From positions 8,184,001-8,248,000 of the forward strand of contig NZ_CP028158.1 of NCBI RefSeq assembly GCF_003030345.1: 64,000 nt of DNA. Reading direction: 5' to 3'. A program made the translations under genes and the position numbers. Below are positions 1 to 15,547 of the stretch, piece after piece. The stretch is from Plantactinospora sp. BC1 (lineage in GTDB: Bacteria > Actinomycetota > Actinomycetes > Mycobacteriales > Micromonosporaceae). The notes beneath the pieces are model-generated. The model did not search any database and was not told the DNA's origin. It saw nothing but the letters and a program-made list of their open reading frames with translations. Numbering within the stretch: the stretch's first letter is position 1; every line of letters begins with the position of its first letter.

Positions 1-19
1 AACCATCCCCCGCGCTCAC
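1..19 (-). CDS. 5' end of a gene running off the window, probably der (EngA GTPase)
   Basis: A GTG codon at 17-19 on the minus strand opens a frame that continues off the left edge (only about six residues are visible). A purine-rich GAGGAGGCGG-type ribosome site lies just upstream at about 22-31. No product can be read from six codons. The guess of der rests on position only: in many actinobacteria der follows cmk on the same strand. The 103 bp between this start and the cmk stop holds nothing else I can recognise. Confidence 0.35.
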
Positions 20-122
20 GCCGCCTCCTCAACCGCACCATCGGCGCGCACCATGACGGTGTCGCCCCGCCGGGTGCTACCCCGGTCGTCCACCAACTCA
101 CCGATCCCGCCGATCCGCCGGT

Positions 123-806
123 TCACCGGGCGGGCCGCCGCTCGGTGAGCAGCTCGTGCAGCCGTGCGACGACCTCGTCGATGCCCAGCGCGGTGGTGTC
201 CAGCACCACGGCGTCCGGGGCCTGCCGCAGCGGGTCCGCGGCCCGGGTGGAGTCGAGCCGGTCCCGTCGGGCCAGGTCGGCGGCGGTGGCGGTGGGATCG
301 GCGGCGTTCTCCGCGCTGCGCCGCTGCGCCCGCGCCTCGGCCGACGCGGTCAGGTAGACCTTGAGGTCGGCGTCGGGCGCCACCACCGTGCCGATGTCCC
401 GGCCCTCCACCACGATCCGGCCGGCTGCGGCGATCATCTCGCGCTGCTGCCCGACGAGCAGTTCGCGTACGGCGGGCACGGCCGACACCGCCGAGACCGC
501 CGACGTCACCTCGGCGCCGCGGATCTCCCGGTCGACGGCGACGCCGTCGGCGGTCACGCTGGGCGCCTCGGGGTCCACCCCGATCTTCAGGTCGGTCTCC
601 CCCGCCACCTTCGCCACCGCCTCGGCATCCTGCGGGTCGACCCCGGAGCGCAGCACCGCCCAGGTGACGGCCCGGTACATCGCCCCGGTGTCGAGGTATC
701 GGGCACCGAGCGCGTTCGCCAGCCGACGGGAGACGGTGGACTTCCCCGAACCGGACGGGCCGTCCACGGCAACCACACATCGCCCGGTCCGTACCTTTTC
801 CGCCAC
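123..806 (-). CDS. cmk: Cytidylate kinase
   Basis: Phosphorylates CMP and dCMP with ATP in cytoplasmic pyrimidine nucleotide synthesis. The 227-residue product has the P-loop GPSGSGKS at residues 16-23 and the DTGAMYR nucleotide-binding motif at 39-45, followed by the VVEGRDIGT motif typical of Cmk. The frame is open further upstream, but I chose the GTG at 804-806 because a strong GGAGGAGG site precedes it and the length then fits the family (about 225 residues). It is separated from rluB by about 270 bp in which no other gene is evident. Confidence 0.95.
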   Translation of the reverse strand: MAEKVRTGRCVVAVDGPSGSGKSTVSRRLANALGARYLDTGAMYRAVTWAVLRSGVDPQDAEAVAKVAGETDLKIGVDPEAPSVTADGVAVDREIRGAEVTSAVSAVSAVPAVRELLVGQQREMIAAAGRIVVEGRDIGTVVAPDADLKVYLTASAEARAQRRSAENAADPTATAADLARRDRLDSTRAADPLRQAPDAVVLDTTALGIDEVVARLHELLTERRPAR

Positions 807-1075
807 CGTTCCTCCTCCACCGATCCCCTGGGCGATACGCCCGGCACTGCCGAGTTTCGCGGGCGGCCGGCCGTGGCGGCCCCGCCGCGTGTCGCTGTCC
901 ATCATGCCCCGTCCGCCGTACCGGCCCGCGCCCGACACCGGACGCGGCGGCGCCCCCAAAGCCGTAGACGCGGTGGCGCCCCGGGACTGCAGCCGTGGCG
1001 GCCCCGCCGGGCGACGACGGTCAGCGCCGCCTCCCCGCCCCCGGATCAACCAGGGTCAGAGCCGGGCGACCGGGA

Positions 1076-1825
1076 TCAGTCGCCCACCGCCTTGAAGAGC
1101 GCGGCGATCTCGGCGTTAGTCAACCGGCGGTTACGGCCGGGCCGCAGGTCCCCGAGCCGAATCGGACCGATGGCGGTACGGATCAACCGGGAAACCGGGT
1201 GCCCGACCTCCTCCAGCAGCCGCCGGACGATGTGCTTGCGCCCTTCGTGCAGGGTCAGCTCCACCTGGGCCGTACGTCCCAGCGTGTCCACGAGGCGGAA
1301 CTCGTCCACCCGGGCGACACCGTCGGAGAGTTCCACCCCGGCCTTCAGCCGTCGGCCCGCGCTGCGGGACAGTGGCCCCGCCACCTCGCACAGATAGGTC
1401 TTCGGCACCCCGTACGACGGGTGCATCAGCCGGTGCGCCAGCGTGCCGTCGTTGGTCAGCAGTAGCAGTCCCTCGCTGTCGGCGTCGAGCCGACCGACGT
1501 GGTAGACCCGCTCCTCCACCCGGCCGAGGAAGTCGGCCAGCGCGGTGCGCCCCTTCTCGTCCGCCATCGTCGAGACCACGCCGCGCGGCTTGTTCATCGC
1601 CAGGTAGACCAGCCGGGTGTCGGTGACGAGCCGCTCACCGTCGACGTGGATGACGGCGGTGGCCGGGTCGACCTTGTCGCCGAGCTGCGCGACCCGCCCG
1701 TCGACGGTGACCCGGCGCCGGAAGATCAGGTCCTCGCAGGCACGCCGGGAGCCGACGCCGGCCGCGGCGAGCACCTTCTGTAGGCGCTCCACGCCGGGGG
1801 CATCGGGATTGTCATCGCGGGGCAT
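1076..1825 (-). CDS. rluB: 23S rRNA pseudouridine synthase, RluB family
   Basis: Isomerises a uridine in 23S rRNA to pseudouridine (RsuA/RluB family). The 249-residue protein begins with an S4 RNA-binding domain (about residues 13-60) and has the catalytic motif GRLDADSEGL at 111-120, with Asp114 as the expected nucleophile. The start overlaps the 3' end of scpB by 14 bp, so the two are almost certainly co-translated. The neighbourhood scpA-scpB-rluB-cmk is the standard actinobacterial arrangement. Confidence 0.95.
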   Translation of the reverse strand: MPRDDNPDAPGVERLQKVLAAAGVGSRRACEDLIFRRRVTVDGRVAQLGDKVDPATAVIHVDGERLVTDTRLVYLAMNKPRGVVSTMADEKGRTALADFLGRVEERVYHVGRLDADSEGLLLLTNDGTLAHRLMHPSYGVPKTYLCEVAGPLSRSAGRRLKAGVELSDGVARVDEFRLVDTLGRTAQVELTLHEGRKHIVRRLLEEVGHPVSRLIRTAIGPIRLGDLRPGRNRRLTNAEIAALFKAVGD

Positions 1826-2747
1826 CGGCTATCTCTTCCACGTCGTCGGGCAGGAACGGGGCCAGCGGCGGTAGCTGGGCGACGGTGTCCAGACCGAGTT
1901 TCTCCAGGAACAGCGTCGTCGTCCGGTACAGGAACGCGCCGCTCTCCGGTTCGGTGCCGCACTCCTCCACCAGGCCGCGAGTGACCAGGGTACGGATCAC
2001 CCCGTCGCAGTTGACACCCCGGATGGCCGAGATCCGTGACCTGGTCACCGGCTGCTTGTAGGCGACCACGGCGAGGGTCTCCAGCGCCGCCTGGGTGAGC
2101 CGGACGGACTGCCCGTCCAACACGAACCGCTCGACGTAGGCCGCGTATTCCGGCCGGGTGTAGAGCCGCCAGCCACCCGCCGCCCGGCGCAGCTCGAAGC
2201 CGTGCCCGGCCGCCGTGTAGTCGCCGGACAACCGGTCCAGCATCGCGGCGACCCGCTCGGTCGGCTGTTCCAGCACCTGGGCCAGCAGGATCTCGGTGAC
2301 CGGCTCGTCCACCACCAGCAGGATGGCCTCCAGGGCCCCGCGCAGCTCGTCCTCGTCGATCAGGGCCAGCGTCGCGGCCTGCCGGCCGGCCCCGCCGGGC
2401 TTCGGCGCCGCCGCCGGCGCACCCTCCGCCTCCGCTGCGGCATCCTCGGGTACGCCCACCGCCTCGTCCGGTTCCGCCACGGCCGCCCGAACCGACGGCT
2501 GCGGGCGTTCCTCAGCCGACGCGGACTCCCGGTCCCCGGCGCGAGAAGCAGAAGACTCGGCAAGAGGCTCGACGGAAGGCTCGGCAAAGGACTCCGCAGC
2601 AGGTTCGGCAGAGGACTCGGCGGCAGGTTCGGTGGCCGAGGACTCGACCGGAGCCTCCGGGGACGCGGTCCCGGTCGGCCGTTCCCAGGGTGGCACCCAG
2701 GCCGCCGCCTGTTCGGCCAGCGAGTCGGGCCGCTTTTCGCTGGTCAC
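1812..2747 (-). CDS. scpB: Segregation and condensation protein B
   Basis: Partner of SMC and ScpA in chromosome condensation; ScpB is a dimeric winged-helix (kite) protein. The 311-residue product carries the conserved ScpB region from about residue 125 to 300, with the TLAVVAYKQPVTRSRI signature. It is about 100 residues longer than typical ScpB because of an N-terminal tail rich in Ala, Glu, Pro and Ser with imperfect repeats of the EPAAESSA type. The GTG start at 2745-2747 has a strong AGGAGG site and overlaps the scpA stop by 4 bp. An earlier in-frame start exists but lies inside scpA. Confidence 0.93.
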   Translation of the reverse strand: MTSEKRPDSLAEQAAAWVPPWERPTGTASPEAPVESSATEPAAESSAEPAAESFAEPSVEPLAESSASRAGDRESASAEERPQPSVRAAVAEPDEAVGVPEDAAAEAEGAPAAAPKPGGAGRQAATLALIDEDELRGALEAILLVVDEPVTEILLAQVLEQPTERVAAMLDRLSGDYTAAGHGFELRRAAGGWRLYTRPEYAAYVERFVLDGQSVRLTQAALETLAVVAYKQPVTRSRISAIRGVNCDGVIRTLVTRGLVEECGTEPESGAFLYRTTTLFLEKLGLDTVAQLPPLAPFLPDDVEEIADAPR

Positions 2748-3814
2748 CGCGTTTCCTCCTGCGTCTCGTCCCCGGTCGCCCCGGCGGGGCGGTCCGGCGG
2801 TGCCGGCGCACCCGCGTACTCGTCGATGTCGAGTTCGGCGCCGCCGTCCTCGGGACCGGTCCACCGTACGGTGAGTTCGCCGAGCGCCTCCACCTGGGCG
2901 AAGCCGACCAGCCCCTCGCGGTACAGCTCCAGCAGGGCCAGGAACCGGGCCACCACCTCCAGCGTCGACTCGCAGTCGGCGCAGAGTACCCGGAAGGTGG
3001 CGATACCGGCCCGGCGGAGCCGGTCGCGCAGCAGCGCGGCGTGTTCCCGGACACTGACCCGGACCATGTGCACGTGGTCGATGGAGACCACGGGTGCCTT
3101 CTTCGGCGTCATCGCCCTGACCGCCAGCGCGGCGAGCCGCTCCGGTCCGATCCCGAGCACCAGGTCCGGCAGTGCCTCGGCGTACCTCGGCTCCAGGGCG
3201 ACGGCCCGGGGGTAGCGGCGGGAGCCGACCGCCTCCAGCTCGGCGATGTGCCCGGCGGCCTCCTTGAACGCCTTGTACTGCAACAGCCGGGCGAAGAGCA
3301 GGTCCCGGGCCTCCAGCAGGGCCAGGTCCTCCTCGTCCTCGACCTGGGCGGCCGGCAGCAGCCGGGCGGCCTTGAGGTCGAGCAGGGTCGCGGCGACGAC
3401 GAGGAACTCGCTCGCCTCGTCGAGGTCCCAGTCGTCCCCCATCGCCCGGATGTACGCGATGAACTCGTCGGTGACCCGGTGCAGGGCGACCTCGGTCACG
3501 TCGAGCTTGTGCTTGCCGATGAGCTGTAGCAGCAGGTCGAACGGGCCGGTGAAGTTCGACAGCCGTACGGTGAAACCGGCCGCCGCCTCGGCCTCGGCGG
3601 GCGCCGACCCGGCGGTCGGGTCGACCGGAACGGCGTCCCCGTCGCCGTCGGCCGGCACGGCGGGCCGGGCGTCCGCCACGGAGGGCGGTGGGTCGGGCGC
3701 GGAACGCACCGGGTCCGGCGCGGCCGGGGAGGTGGGCGGGGAACTCACCCGACGACCGTAGTCTACCGGTTCCGGACCGTCAGCCGTCAGCGTCGTCCCG
3801 GTACCGTCACTCAC
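2744..3814 (-). CDS. scpA: Segregation and condensation protein A
   Basis: Kleisin subunit of the SMC-ScpAB complex, bridging the SMC heads. The kleisin core begins near residue 80 (FTGPFDLLLQLI motif) and continues with the typical DEASEFLVVAATLLDLKA segment, ending in a winged-helix domain. The first 75 or so residues are a Pro/Ala/Asp-rich disordered leader of doubtful relevance. The GTG start at 3812-3814 has a GAGG site about 8 nt upstream. It overlaps scpB by 4 bp; an 18-bp tandem array separates it from parA. Confidence 0.92.
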   Translation of the reverse strand: MSDGTGTTLTADGPEPVDYGRRVSSPPTSPAAPDPVRSAPDPPPSVADARPAVPADGDGDAVPVDPTAGSAPAEAEAAAGFTVRLSNFTGPFDLLLQLIGKHKLDVTEVALHRVTDEFIAYIRAMGDDWDLDEASEFLVVAATLLDLKAARLLPAAQVEDEEDLALLEARDLLFARLLQYKAFKEAAGHIAELEAVGSRRYPRAVALEPRYAEALPDLVLGIGPERLAALAVRAMTPKKAPVVSIDHVHMVRVSVREHAALLRDRLRRAGIATFRVLCADCESTLEVVARFLALLELYREGLVGFAQVEALGELTVRWTGPEDGGAELDIDEYAGAPAPPDRPAGATGDETQEETR

Positions 3815-3853
3815 CCGATGATCCTCGACCCGGCGGGCACCGAACCGGGCCCG

Positions 3854-3925
3854 GACAAACGAAACGCGCGAGACGAACGAAACGCGCGAGACGAACGAAA
3901 CGCGAGAGACGAACGAAACGGGAGA
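3854..3925. repeat. Tandem repeat, 4 x 18 bp, between parA and scpA
   Basis: Four consecutive 18-bp units (3854-3871, 3872-3889, 3890-3907, 3908-3925) of the form GACGAACGAAACGCGCGA differ from each other by one to three bases. They lie between the parA stop at 3960 and the scpA start at 3814. The unit is much richer in A than its surroundings and has no coding role on the minus strand. It could be a spacer, a protein-binding array or a slippage product. Confidence 0.95.
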
Positions 3926-3959
3926 CCGCCGACCGACGTCGGCCGGAGGCGCCCACCTG

Positions 3960-4889
3960 TTACCGCTCGGCCTGCGCGGCGATCACCTCTCGGGCGAGCT
4001 GGCGGTAGTTGCGGGCTCCGGAGGAGGCCGGATCGAGCGTGGTGATCGGCGCACCCGCGACCGTGGACTCGGGGAACTTGACCGTCTTGGTGATCACGGT
4101 CTGGTAGACCTTGTCGCCGAACGCCTCCACCACCCGCTGGAGCACCTGACGACAGTGCGTGGTGCGGCTGTCGTACATGGTGGCGAGGATCCCCTCCAGC
4201 TCCAGGTCGAAGTTGAGCCGTTCGCGGACCTTGTCGATGGTGTCCAGCAGCAGGGCGACGCCGCGCAGGCTGAAGAACTCGCACTCCAGCGGGATGAGCA
4301 CGCCGTCGGCCACGGTGAGGGCGTTGATGGCGAGCAGGCCCAGCGACGGCTGGCAGTCGATCAGGACGTAGTCGTATTCCTTGCGGATCGACCTGAGCAC
4401 CCGGGCCAGCGCCATCTCCCGGGCGACCTCGTTGACCAACTGGATCTCGGCGGCCGACAGGTCGATGTTGGCCGGCAGCAGGTGCAGCCCGGCGACATCC
4501 GTCTTGATCAGCACATCCTCGGCGGTGACGTCGTCCTGCATCAGCAGGTTGTAGACCGACAGGTCGAGGTTGTGCGGGTTGACGCCGAGGCCGACGGAGA
4601 GCGCCCCCTGCGGGTCGAAGTCGACCAGCAGCACGCGGCGGCCGTATTCCGCGAGGGCGGCGCCGAGGTTGATGGTCGTGGTGGTCTTGCCCACCCCGCC
4701 CTTCTGGTTGGCCATCGCGATGATCCGGGCCGGCCCGTGCTGGTCGGTCGGCATCGGTTCCGGGATCGGCTTGCGGATCGTGTAGGCGGCCGGGTCGGCC
4801 GGGCCCAGTTCGGCGCCGAGATCGAGGGCGGACTGCTGCTCGCGCAGGCTTGAGGTCCACGCCTCGGCACGGTCAGCGTTTCCAGCCAT
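3960..4889 (-). CDS. ParA-family ATPase (orphan Soj-like)
   Basis: Deviant Walker P-loop ATPase of the ParA/MinD superfamily, expected to act in chromosome or cargo positioning. The 309-residue protein has an N-terminal extension of about 50 residues, then the Walker A motif KGGVGKTT at 63-70 and the DFDPQG switch segment. No parB is nearby, and the gene sits upstream of scpA as in M. tuberculosis (Rv1708), so this is the condensin-linked paralogue rather than the oriC-proximal ParA. The ATG start is followed by a frame that matches the family throughout. Confidence 0.93.
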   Translation of the reverse strand: MAGNADRAEAWTSSLREQQSALDLGAELGPADPAAYTIRKPIPEPMPTDQHGPARIIAMANQKGGVGKTTTTINLGAALAEYGRRVLLVDFDPQGALSVGLGVNPHNLDLSVYNLLMQDDVTAEDVLIKTDVAGLHLLPANIDLSAAEIQLVNEVAREMALARVLRSIRKEYDYVLIDCQPSLGLLAINALTVADGVLIPLECEFFSLRGVALLLDTIDKVRERLNFDLELEGILATMYDSRTTHCRQVLQRVVEAFGDKVYQTVITKTVKFPESTVAGAPITTLDPASSGARNYRQLAREVIAAQAER

Positions 4890-5135
4890 GTCCTCGTACG
4901 CCCCCTCCCGACGACTGCCCGGCGTCGGAGCCGAACGGTGGTCCTGTGCGGCGCCGCCGCGAACCTCGATTGCCGCCTCACGAGGCCGCGCCAGATCCCG
5001 ACTCTACGCCACGTCGCAGCACCGTAGTGGGCACCGTCTCGGCGTGTCGAACCGGCCGCTGACCACCACGGGTCGACCGGAATCGCACCCGCCGCCCGAC
5101 AGTACCCCGCCGGCGGTGCGACCGGGATCGGCCGG

Positions 5136-6065
5136 TCAGCCGCGCGCCCGGGGGTGTGCGGTGGCGTACACCTCGCGGAGCCGGTCGACGGTGACCAACG
5201 TGTACACCTGGGTGGTGGTCACCGAGGCGTGCCCGAGCAGTTCCTGCACCACCCGTACGTCGGCGCCGCCGTCGAGCAGGTGGGTGGCGTACGAGTGCCG
5301 CAGCGTGTGCGGGGAGACCGCCTGCGGCCCGTCCACCGGCAGTCCGGCCCGGGCGGCGGCCCGGCGCAGGATGGTCCAGGCGCTCTGCCGGGACAGCGGC
5401 CCGCCCCGGGCGTTGAGGAAGAGCGTCGGCACGCCCCGGCCGGCGGCGGCCAGCGTCGGCCGGGCCCGGACCAGGTAGGCCCGCACCGCCTCGGCGGCGT
5501 ATCCGCCGACCGGTACCAGCCGGCTCCGGCCGCCCTTGCCGTGCAGCAGCACCGACCCGTCGGTCAGGTCGAGGTCGTCGATCGCCGCGCCGACCGCCTC
5601 GGAGATGCGCGCGCCGGTGCCGTAGAGGAATTCCAGCAGGGCCCGGTCCCGCAGCTCCAGCGCGGCCCGGGGCCCGGTGGCGTCGACCGCGCCGGCGGTC
5701 TCCAGCAGCGTGATCACCTCGGTGACGTCCAGCGCCCGGGGCAGCCGCCGGGGCGGGACGGGTGGCCGTACGTCCCGGCTCGCGTCCTGACCGACCAGCC
5801 CCTCCCGGACCGCGAACCGGTGCAGGCCGCGGACCGCGCTGGCGGCCCGGGCCGCCGACGCCGCCGCCAGCGGCGGGTGGCCGTCCGCCCCGGTCCGCAG
5901 CCGGGCCACGTGCGCGGCGACCTCGGCCGGCCCGACCGCCGCGAGGTCCTCGACCCCGCCGGCGGCCAGCGTCGCCAGATACCGTTCCAGATCCCGCCGG
6001 TACGACGTGAGCGTGTTCGTCGACAGCCCGCGCTCGACGGTGAGGTGGTCGAGATAGCCGCGCAC
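5136..6065 (-). CDS. xerD: Site-specific tyrosine recombinase XerD
   Basis: Resolves chromosome dimers at dif together with XerC. The 309-residue product has the SAM-like core-binding domain (about 1-90) and a complete tyrosine-recombinase catalytic set: Arg153 in GARISE, Lys177 in GKGGRS, His253-x-x-Arg256, His279 and the nucleophile Tyr288. The GTG start at 6063-6065 has no clear ribosome site, and conserved-looking residues continue a short way upstream, so the true start could be slightly earlier or use a rare codon. The gene lies 75 bp downstream of ald. Confidence 0.93.
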   Translation of the reverse strand: MRGYLDHLTVERGLSTNTLTSYRRDLERYLATLAAGGVEDLAAVGPAEVAAHVARLRTGADGHPPLAAASAARAASAVRGLHRFAVREGLVGQDASRDVRPPVPPRRLPRALDVTEVITLLETAGAVDATGPRAALELRDRALLEFLYGTGARISEAVGAAIDDLDLTDGSVLLHGKGGRSRLVPVGGYAAEAVRAYLVRARPTLAAAGRGVPTLFLNARGGPLSRQSAWTILRRAAARAGLPVDGPQAVSPHTLRHSYATHLLDGGADVRVVQELLGHASVTTTQVYTLVTVDRLREVYATAHPRARG

Positions 6066-6140
6066 CGCACGACGCAGCGCCGGTGACGGTTCGGGCCCGT
6101 CACCGGCGTGCTGCGGCTGCCCGCTCAGCAGGGTGTCCGC

Positions 6141-7256
6141 TCAGCCGAGCACGTCGGCCAGCGGCAGGGTGCCCATGCCGTGCGCCTCGGCGACCGGGCC
6201 GTAGGTGACCTGGCCGGCGTGGGTGTTCAGGCCGAGCGCGAGCGCCTGGTCGCGGCGCAGCGCCTCCCGCCAGCCGTGGTTCGCCAGTTCGAGGGCGTAC
6301 GGCAGGGTGACGTTGGTCAGCGCGTACGTGCTGGTGTGCGGCACCGCGCCGGGCATGTTCGCCACGCAGTAGAAGAGCGAGTTGTGCACCGGGTAGACCG
6401 GGTCGTCGTGGGTGGTCGGCCGGGAGTCCTCGAAGCAGCCGCCCTGGTCGATCGAGATGTCCACCAGCACGCTGCCGGGCTTCATCCGGGAGACCAGCTC
6501 GTTGCTGATCAGCGTCGGTGCCTTGGCACCAGGCACCAGTACCGCGCCGATCACCAGGTCGGCGTCGAGGACGGCCCGCTCGATCTCGTAGGTGTTCGAG
6601 GCCACCGTCTGGAGGTGGCCCCGGTAGATGGCGTCGGCCTGGCGGAGCTGCCCGACCGCCCGGTCCAGCAGCAGCACCTCGGCCTGGAGGCCGAGCGCGA
6701 TCGCGGCGGCGTTCCGGCCGGAGACCCCGGCCCCGATCACCACGGTCTTGGCGGCGTACACCCCGGAGACGCCGCCCATCAGCACGCCGCGCCCGCCGCC
6801 GGAGCGCATCAGGTGGTACGCCCCCACCTGCGGGGCGAGCCGGCCGGCGACCTCGGACATCGGGGCGAGCAGCGGCAGCGACCGGTCGGGCAGCTCGACG
6901 GTCTCGTACGCGATCCCGGTCACCTTCCGGTCGAGCAGCGCGTCGGTGCACTCCTTCGAGGCGGCCAGGTGCAGGTAGGTGAAGAGCACCTGCCCCTCGC
7001 GCATCCGGTGGTACTCCTCGGCGATCGGCTCCTTGACCTTCAGGACCAGTTCGGCGACGCCCCACACCTCGTCGGCGGCGCCGAGGATGGTGGCCCCGGC
7101 GGCGGCGAACTCGGCGTCGGCGATGGAGGAGCCGGCCCCGGCGCCGGACTCCACGTACACCTCGTGGCCGGCACGGACGAACTCGTGCACCCCGGCCGGG
7201 GTGATGGCGACCCGGTACTCGCGGTTCTTGACCTCGCGCGGAATTCCGACCTTCAC
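6141..7256 (-). CDS. ald: Alanine dehydrogenase
   Basis: NAD-dependent interconversion of L-alanine and pyruvate plus ammonia. The 371-residue length is typical. Active-site residues known from the family are in place: Arg15 (EYR), Lys75 (KVK), and His96 (TYLH). The Rossmann glycine motif follows in [12 protein letters not shown] chose the GTG at 7254-7256 because homologous sequence starts there and a GGAGGAAGG site lies about 10 nt upstream, although the frame is open further. Presence beside xerD and the nudix gene matches the conserved actinobacterial block. Confidence 0.95.
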   Translation of the reverse strand: MKVGIPREVKNREYRVAITPAGVHEFVRAGHEVYVESGAGAGSSIADAEFAAAGATILGAADEVWGVAELVLKVKEPIAEEYHRMREGQVLFTYLHLAASKECTDALLDRKVTGIAYETVELPDRSLPLLAPMSEVAGRLAPQVGAYHLMRSGGGRGVLMGGVSGVYAAKTVVIGAGVSGRNAAAIALGLQAEVLLLDRAVGQLRQADAIYRGHLQTVASNTYEIERAVLDADLVIGAVLVPGAKAPTLISNELVSRMKPGSVLVDISIDQGGCFEDSRPTTHDDPVYPVHNSLFYCVANMPGAVPHTSTYALTNVTLPYALELANHGWREALRRDQALALGLNTHAGQVTYGPVAEAHGMGTLPLADVLG

Positions 7257-7500
7257 GATTCCGACACCTTCCTCCGGGGCTGTCGGCCCCGGCCGCGCGA
7301 CGCGCGGTGGCTCCGTTGCCACCGCGGTCCACCGTCCCGCCCGCGGAAGTCTAGGACCGGGGCGGTGCACCGGCAGCCAGCATTGTGACAGCGGGTAACC
7401 GGCAACCTTGACGGTATGTCAGCCACGCCGGAGCGGCGAATCGGCGGACCGGGCGGCAACCGGGCCGGAACCGCCGGGCGGACGGCGGTCCGGGGCGGCG

Positions 7501-7560
7501 GTCAGGGCAACGACGAGTCGGTCAGGGCAGCGGCGAGTCGGTCAGGGCAGCGGCGAGTCG
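7501..7560. repeat. Tandem repeat, 3 x 20 bp, spanning the nudix stop codon
   Basis: Three 20-bp units (7501-7520, 7521-7540, 7541-7560) are nearly identical. The nudix gene reads minus-strand into the third unit and terminates there (TGA at 7542-7544), so two further copies of its last codons plus stop follow downstream. Because 20 is not a multiple of three, the later copies fall in other frames. Confidence 0.95.
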
Positions 7561-8150
7561 GCGGGGCGGAGCCCGGCCCAGCCCCGGTCCCGGGAGCGGG
7601 CCGCCGCGAGGACCCCGGCGACACAGGCCACGTTGGTGATCTCACCCGCCAGGACCATCGAGACCGCCTCGTCCAGGTCGACCCGGATCACCTCCAACCC
7701 GGCCTCCTCGTCCCGCCGCTCGTGCCGCTGCTCCGACGGCACCTCGGAAAGCTCCCGGGCCAGGAAGATCCGGATCAGCTCGTCCGAATACCCCGGCGAG
7801 GTGTGCACGTCCACCAGCAGGTCGAGCCGGCCCGCGACCAGGTCCACCTCCTCGGCCAGCTCCCGCAGGGCGCCCGTCGGCAGCGCCTCACCGGCGACGT
7901 CGGTCAACCCGGCCGGCAGCTCCCAGATCACCCGGCGCAGCGGGTGGCGGTACTGCCGGATCAGCACCGCCCGCCCCCGCTCGTCCAGGGCGAGCACACC
8001 GACCGCCCCGACGTGCCGTACGTAGTCCCGGGGCACCACCCGGCCGCCCGGCATCGCCACCTGGTCGGTGACCACCGAGAAGACCTTGCCCCGGAACCGT
8101 TCCCGCCGCTCGCGTACCTCGTAGTCCGGCCCGCCGGCCCGACCGTTCAC
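7542..8150 (-). CDS. Nudix hydrolase, ADP-ribose pyrophosphatase type
   Basis: Likely hydrolyses ADP-ribose or a related nucleoside diphosphate sugar. The 202-residue protein has a Nudix box at about 81-103 with the REL-x-EE core (Arg96, Glu97, Glu100, Glu101). The upstream VRHVGAVGVL strand and the downstream tyrosine-containing SPGYSDE segment are typical of the ADP-ribose pyrophosphatase group. It starts with GTG. The gene lies 34 bp downstream of pyrG, as in M. tuberculosis (Rv1700), and its 3' end runs into a 20-bp tandem repeat. Confidence 0.9.
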   Translation of the reverse strand: MNGRAGGPDYEVRERRERFRGKVFSVVTDQVAMPGGRVVPRDYVRHVGAVGVLALDERGRAVLIRQYRHPLRRVIWELPAGLTDVAGEALPTGALRELAEEVDLVAGRLDLLVDVHTSPGYSDELIRIFLARELSEVPSEQRHERRDEEAGLEVIRVDLDEAVSMVLAGEITNVACVAGVLAAARSRDRGWAGLRPADSPLP

Positions 8151-8184
8151 GCCCGCACCGCCGCTCCGGACGGACCGCCGCCGG

Positions 8185-13812
<5,628 letters not shown>

Positions 13813-13816
<4 letters not shown>

Positions 13817-15546
13817 CGCGACACCCGTTCCTTCCCGTCGTCCTCGCCCGGGTCGGCCGCGTCCGGCCGGTCCGGGCGTTCCGTCTCCGTCCCGTTGCGC
13901 CGCCGTGACGCCGCCGGCCCACCCCGGCGGGCCAGCACCCCGCGCAGGCGTCCACGCAGCGTCGCCAGCAGCGGCCGGACGTCGTGCCGGTCCAGCGGAT
14001 AGGCGACCGCGACGAAAGCCGCGCCCACGGCGACTCCGGACAGCATGCCCTGCACGAGTGCGTCGACTCGCGCCGGGGTACCACCCCCGAGGCCGGGCAA
14101 CCAGTGTGCGCAGACCGCGCCGACCACCGCCGCGACCGCCCCGGCGAGCAGCCCGACCAGCGTTGACCTGGGCAATCCGGTCAACGCGGCCGGACCGGCG
14201 CTGCGCCGGACCGCGACGACCAGCAGCACCCCCAGCACCAGCATGCCGACCGAATTCGCCGCCGTGACCGCGAACACCCGATAGTCCACCGGGAAGGCGG
14301 CGGAGAACCCGACGGCGGCGAACGGCACGACGAGCCAGCCGGCCAGGGTGGCGACGGCGGCCGGGCGGGTGGCGCCGCGCGCGTACATGGCCCGGGTGAG
14401 CACCGCGAAGAGGCCGTAGCCGAGCAGGCCCGGTGCGAACCCGGCGACGGCGGCGACCTGGGGCGCCCCGCTGTCCGGCCAGAAGAACCGGGCCACCGGT
14501 CCGGCGGTGCCGACCAGCGCCGCCGCGCCGAGGCAGCTGAAGAGCAGCACCCGCCGGACGGTCGGGGCCAGCGTCCGGCGGTATGCCGACTCGTCGCCGG
14601 TGGCGTGCGCCGCCGCCAGGGTCGGGTACGCGGCGACCGCGAGCGGGACGGCGAGCACCGCCCAGGGCAGCAGGTACACCGTCTGGGCGAGGTTGAAGAC
14701 GATCTCCGCACCGGTCGGTCCGCCGCTGAGCTGGCGCAGGCTGACCAGCAGCGCCACCTGCTGGCCGAGTACCGTCACCGCGCCGGCCAGCGCGAGCCCG
14801 CCGAGCCTGCCCCGGGCGTCGGCGGGGAAGCCGTACCCGAGCCGGGGCCGCAGGTGCAGCCGGCGCAGCGGGATCAGCAGCGACAGGGAGAGCACCACCA
14901 CCCCGAGGGTGGTACCGGCGGAGAGGATCAGCTCGCCGCCCCGGCCGACCTCGGCGATGCTCGGGTGCACCCCCTCGACGGCCGCGAACGCCAGGTAGAC
15001 GCCGATCACGGTCACGCTGGAGAGCAGCGGGGCGATCACCGGCCAGGCGAACCGCCGGTACGACTGGAGCACCCCGGTCAGCACGATGCCGATGCCGTAG
15101 AGCGGCAGTTGCGGGGCGAAGACCCGGAGCATCCGCGCGCCGGCCTCGATCTCGGCGGGGCTGCGCTGGTCCGAGATCAGTCCGACGATCGGTTCGGCCA
15201 GCAGCGCCACCGCGACCGCGAGCGGCACCAGCAGGCTCACCGTCCAGCTCAGCAGCGCCCCGGTGGTCGCCGCCACCGCCGCCCGGTCACCGGCGGCGAC
15301 CGCGCCGGCCAGCAGCGGTACGACGAGGCTCGCCAGCGCCCCACCGGCGACGATCTCGAAGACGATGTTCGGGACGCTGTTCGCCACGACGTACATGCCG
15401 CCGAGGTCGCTGCGGTCGCCCATCACCCAGGTGAAGACGCCGGTACGCCCGAACCCGGCCAGTCGACTCGCCACGGTGAGTACGGCGATCAGCGTCGCGG
15501 CGCCGGCCACCCGCCCGGCGCCGACGAGGGGTGCCGGCCTGCCCAC
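13813..15546 (-). CDS. MurJ/MviN-family lipid flippase
   Basis: MOP-superfamily membrane protein of 577 residues with about 14 hydrophobic segments, related to the lipid II flippase MurJ. The conserved N-terminal region (LTVASRLAGFGR, then PNIVFEIVAGGAL) is present. The extracellular kinase-like extensions of some actinobacterial MviN proteins are absent. Because it sits with an MraY-like transferase and a GT4 enzyme rather than in the oriC region, it may be a second, pathway-specific flippase. It starts with GTG one base after the stop of the upstream gene. Confidence 0.88.
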
Positions 15547-15547
15547 C

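Noticed and set aside
3854-3925. CRISPR array
   Set aside because: Units are directly adjacent with no unique spacers and no cas genes; the same applies to the other arrays.
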